Source: Nymphaea colorata
Lineage: Eukaryota; Streptophyta; Magnoliopsida; Nymphaeales; Nymphaeaceae
Direction of reading: 5' to 3'
Length of the DNA stretch: 64,000 nt
Assembly: GCF_008831285.2 (NCBI RefSeq)
Contig: NC_045139.1
Location: forward strand, 16,474,354-16,538,353
Shown: positions 59,884-64,000 of the stretch, piece after piece
How the letters are laid out: every line of letters begins with the position of its first letter
Numbering within the stretch: position 1 is the stretch's first letter
Notes under the pieces: generated by a model
What the model was told of the DNA's origin: nothing
What the model saw: only the letters and a program-made list of their open reading frames with translations
Databases searched by the model: none
Translations under genes and position numbers: made by a program

Positions 59884-62659
59884 AGCATCCGATTGGAGTC
59901 CGCAGCTGTTGCTTCCTTCTGATTCACTTCTTCAATGTCAGATGTGGATTCTAAGGCCGAAGAGATAGAGATAGACATAGAGATGAAGATAGAGTCCATG
60001 CACATTTGGATCATTGGGTAGCTTTATTGGACCTTGAAGCGTGACCAAGACTCTCATAATGGGTTTAGAATTTGACATTGGTTGAACAAATGAGAAGGGT
60101 AACAAACATTTTACCATTGCTCCCCGCTTCCTGATAACTATCATTTTTATGTGTCCTTAACTAATTCAATATTAGCCTAGATTTCACTTCCTTTTTCTTG
60201 TTTATCTTTATCTTTTGTTAATGCATATGGATAGAAAGCTACCGTTACATTTGGCCACGTCACTTTGGGTGGGTCATTTTTATCTTATGATTCTGTTTAT
60301 GTTTTCTCTGTCTTTTTATGATATTTCTTTTCGTATCTATGTGTTACTATGCCTATTTCAGGTAACATGAGTTCATTATTTCATCAATTGTCCAAGATGG
60401 CTTACAATAATATATTGCAGTACTTTTAACTGGAACGATACTAGATCTCACTTTCTGCAGAGTAACTAGATCGTACTTTCTGCAAAGTCAGGTTCGCCCA
60501 ATTCATGACCTTGAAAAACGGAACTGTTTTAACTTTTAACATTCATAAATGCATATCACACCATACTCAAGCATGATAGCATGTGAAATTCACTTATATA
60601 TCAGGTTGATTTCTACCTGATCTGCTGCTCCATTTGCTTGAAGAGGTTGACCAGGAGGATCTCGAACAAGTAATGCGCCAATTATTCATATTAATGTCTT
60701 TTACTGTAAGAGTTGAGCTCGAGAAGTCAGCCTTCTCTCTCTTAAACTGCCATATACTCTGATTCCATTGGACACTGTATGATGATTTAGTGGACCTTAT
60801 AATTTGTTTTCATTCATGGTTTGGTATTTTTTTCATTTAATCTCCATATTGCAGGTCAAGTTTCTTAGTAAAGCGGACATATTTACTGTTAATATTTGTC
60901 GTTTTACTGCTTTTATCTTATTTTAGTCCCTTTTTTTTTTACTGGTAGGATCGAGATTCAAAGATGGATGTTCTTCTATAATTCATCGAGCCTTCACAAG
61001 GGAAGGATTTTTGAAGAAGTTTGATAATGATCAGCCATAAAGAGATGAAGTCTTACTAAGAAGGCAACCCCAAATCCTTCGAGATCATCTTTATCAGCAC
61101 AATTGTCAAGTTCATAACACGAGAAGAGCTTATCCCTTTCAACAGATTTATGTCAGTTTGCTTGCTCTTAGGAAAGGCGCTGAAGAATAGAAGGAACATC
61201 CAGCAAGGGTAGCCCCACCGTAACACAGAGTTTTATAATTGTTTGTAATGAGTTACACTTTGATGTAATAAGAAGAGTGAAAGTTTTGTTCTCAATGAGA
61301 AATATGATTCTTGAAGTTTATAGTTGATGAAAATTTTTGTTTGTATGCTCGAGATGGGTTTAGCTTCATTTCTAGGATCAGTATTCAATAAGATTTATCA
61401 ATTATGATGGGATAACCAACCCACTTAAATATTGAACAAACTACAAATTCGCACTTTCCAGTTTCTTTGATATTTTAGGGTGCGTTTGATGCACACAAAA
61501 GACTGTGTGCAGCCTGAAAACTTTTTCGAGATTCTATGGTCCTTTTCTCACGGCATCAAACGCGAGATTTTTTTTCCCTTGAAAAGTTCTTGAGGTCCAA
61601 AAAATGAGGGAAATTTTTACTTGAATTTTTCTTCGAGTGCATCAGACATGGACTGAGTTTGGAAGATGTGTAATTTTTCCAGCCTTTTTTTTCTAGATTT
61701 TTTTTACCAGGGGAAAAATTTCAGGGAGATGGCATCAAACGCTATTCTATTGTCGCTGGTACTTGTATGTGTGTGCCTAGCCATTGGCCTAAATTACGTG
61801 AGTAAGAAAGCATAACGGCTATATGTACCAAAAAAAAAAAAAGTATAACGGCTATGAGGATATCATCTATAAGTGATCCAATCAAGTAATCAGCTCATAA
61901 TATTTTATCAACACAATATATTTTTTTATTATAATTTCCTAAAAGGCTAGCTTTTTTATTTCTCTAATGAGGAATATATTTTTTCATGAAAGCGTTCAAA
62001 TGAAGTTTGAAAAGCGAACTTGGTTAACATAAGAAAAAATATTGGCTGCATTTCTTTTTAATACTGCCCTTTATTGCTAAATCACATGTTTACTGCTTCA
62101 GCCAACTTTGTTCCTGGCCATTATTTGAGCCATTATAAAAACCTAGAACCCATTAAGAAACACTAAAAAGAGCAGTATCTTTTTTGAAATTATATGAGAA
62201 ATACTTTTATTTTGTTTTATTTGGTCCGTCTTTCACACAAAATAGATCAAGGGAAGTGGAACAATAATCAGGCTCTTGTTTCGATCTATGCGGTAACTGA
62301 CTCTAATAATATTGGCTCATCACATGAAAAAAAAAAAAATCTTGCTGATAACCTTCTTTTGCACTAGCTAGAGACATGTTGTAAGTCCTGCTAATTTGAT
62401 AGTACAAAATGGAATAGGCATCACAAACACAACTTTATATATATATATATATTGATTACCAAAGTATCTTTTGTGCAATTTAACTTTACCTTATAATTAT
62501 AATCTTAAGAATGACCTGATCGTAGGAAACATATATTAAGCCAATGATTTTTCAATCAACAAAAAATTAATGGGTTTTATAATGTCCAAATTTTAATATT
62601 AAAAAAATACATGAAAAACAACTTGAATTAAAGCATAAGTTTCACAGGAAACCCTGAAC
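59884..62659. other. Intergenic between divergent STP-B and STP-C
   Basis: About 2.8 kb separating the two head-to-head transporter copies. Contains a Tourist-like MITE at about 61478-61747 and a short TA repeat at 62435-62453. The stretch 60640-61320 has no recognisable open frame or domain. STP-B promoter sequence is not repeated in front of STP-C: similarity upstream of the ATG stops after about 20 bases. Confidence 0.55.
61478..61747. mobile_element. Tourist-like (PIF/Harbinger) MITE, probable
   Basis: Left end GGGTGCGTTTGATGC, preceded by TTA; the right end in reverse complement reads GAATAGCGTTTGATGC, so the inverted repeats share GCGTTTGATGC. Length about 270 bases, non-coding. The GGGTGCGTTTGAT start and TTA flank fit Tourist elements; the right-hand target duplication is degraded. 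hAT is the alternative. Confidence 0.55.
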
Positions 62660-64000
62660 ATGGCGGGTGGTAGCATTCCAGTCGGCCCTGGAGGTGTGGC
62701 CAAGAATTACTCAGGGAAAGTCACCTCCTTCGACGTCTTCACCTGCATTATAGCAGCCACCGGTGGCCTTATATTCGGCTACATATTACATCGGCATCTC
62801 TGGTACTTTACTTTTCACGTTTCTTTTCATCATAGATTCCCCTTCTTCTTCTTCTTCTTGTTTATCCGTTTGTCACAGTTTACGACATGCTTTCTGCCTT
62901 CATAAAATTGAAGGGCTTAATGATCTTGAGTAACTGTGACGACATTGGTACCTCGTGCCTTTTGACCGAACTTCTTCTGTTCCTTTCTGCAGGAGGAGTA
63001 ACGTCCATGGATGTCTTCCTCGAGAAGTTCTTCCCTTCGGTTTACAGAAGGATGCACCAAAATTGCCGGTAGCACCAACCAGTATTGCAAGTTCGACAGC
63101 CAGTTGCTGACCATGTTTACTTCTTCCCTCTACCTGGCCTGCGTGGTCGCTTCCTTCCTCGCTTCCTCCGCCACGAGGAAGTTCGGGAGCAAGGTCTCCA
63201 TGGTATCTGGTGGCATCACTTTTCTGATCGGAGCTGCCATTAACGGGGCTGCCATGAACGTCGCGATGCTCATCATCGGCCGGATTTTGCCCGGATTCGG
63301 CGTCGGATTCGCTAATCAGGTTAGTATCTAGGATAGCATTGCACACCCTTCTTTGTGTTATTCTTTGTAATCTGAAGTCCAGCAGAATCTTCTTGAACCA
63401 TGCGAACACATTGCACTTTATGTTTTACGCAGTTGATCACAATCTTACGCTGTTGTAATATGGAGTTCTTGTTTGATCAATTTGTCACATTAGACATTAG
63501 TAGATTGCGTCAAGAGACAAAACTGGGTGTTGAATGTTAAATCACTTTGGATTTTTTTTCGACTTAATTACATTTAAGTAACATAATAATTAAACCTACA
63601 TGGATCCCATGTTTGTGACTCTGATTTTGTGGGTATACAACACTAGCTAGGAATAGTACTTTTTTACACATTTTTCATGGTTTGTTCTTTTGCTGAACGT
63701 TGTAACGCAACATGCAGTCCGTTCCTCTGTACTTGGCGGAGATGGCACCAGCTAAGCTTAGAGGAGCCTCAGCATCGGTTTCCAACTTTTCATCGCCGTC
63801 GACATCTTCTCTGCCTACTTCCTCAACTACGAAACCAACAAGATCACCGGCTACGGGTGGCGCGTCTAGGCCTCGCCGCCGTGCCGGCCATCGTCATGAC
63901 CACCGGCGCCTTGTTCCTGCCGGAATGTCCGTGGAGTCGACGACGTCTCGGAGGAGTACGCCGACCTGGTGGCAGCAAGCGAGGCGTCCAAGAAGGTGGA
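62660..64000 (+). pseudogene. Decayed sugar transport protein copy C (STP-B duplicate), partial at window end
   Basis: The same exon plan as STP-B: exon 1 62660-62802, exon 2 62993-63319 and exon 3 from 63718 onward, with splice borders and parts of intron 1 still alignable. It is broken by a 4-bp insertion in exon 1 near 62782 (the GGCTATGACATC site), a 1-bp insertion in exon 2 near 63065, a 1-bp loss near 63767, a 4-bp net loss near 63867 creating TAG, and a 59-bp deletion near 63927. The Asp of GYDIG is lost with the first lesion. Elsewhere nucleotide identity with STP-B is high, so the duplication is recent. It continues past the window, so the 3' end is not seen. Retained splice sites show it is a DNA-level duplicate, not a retrocopy. 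Confidence 0.9.

Noticed and set aside
60640-61320. Possible gene remnant or transposon piece between STP-B and STP-C
   Set aside because: No open frame, domain or terminal repeats could be shown; left as intergenic.

Overview
The window is nuclear DNA of a flowering plant. All genes are intron-bearing with GT-AG borders except one intron, and their products are plant-type: sugar transport proteins, a plant PTB, a PORR organelle protein, RHL1, NRPB2, the plastid-division factor PARC6/CDP1 and the spliceosomal DIM1/YLS8 protein. Intergenic DNA is AT-rich, with long TA microsatellites and small non-autonomous DNA transposons. The exact lineage cannot be fixed from sequence alone; the genes do not look grass-like in GC content.

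Layout. 1-1995: no confirmed gene; an orphan promoter/leader-like stretch and a TA repeat. 2045-4434 (-): sugar transporter STP-A, four exons. 4435-10000: repeat-rich intergenic DNA with a ~510-bp dispersed direct repeat present twice, a 170-bp AC/TA microsatellite, and hAT-like and AT-rich 'CGGAT' repeats. 10000-20409 (+): PTB homolog 3, with a long pyrimidine-rich leader, 14 coding exons, a 14-nt microexon and a GC-AG intron. 22475-23692 (+): single-exon PORR-domain organellar RNA-splicing factor. 26142-33958 (-): RHL1, DNA topoisomerase VI accessory subunit, with a hAT MITE in an intron. 36426-45943 (+): NRPB2, 25 exons, 1184 residues, with a tandem duplication inside one intron. 48606-54006 (+): PARC6/CDP1, 818 residues. 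54627-55727 (-): DIM1/YLS8 U5 snRNP protein, convergent with PARC6. 57683-59756 (-): second sugar transporter STP-B. 62660 to the window end (+): STP-C, a decayed copy of STP-B facing away from it.

The housekeeping genes do not form a pathway. Two (PTB, DIM1/YLS8) act in splicing, one (NRPB2) is the pol II core, one (RHL1) acts in endoreduplication, and two (PORR, PARC6) act in organelles. The only family expansion is the sugar-transporter set, with two intact copies and one recent pseudogene. I found no convincing undescribed system. The items most worth a second look are the two substitutions at otherwise invariant DIM1 positions, the GC-AG intron and microexon in PTB, the uncertain RHL1 C-terminal exon phase, the STP-B/STP-C inverted duplication with a microhomology deletion, and the unassigned ~510-bp TA-bordered repeat.
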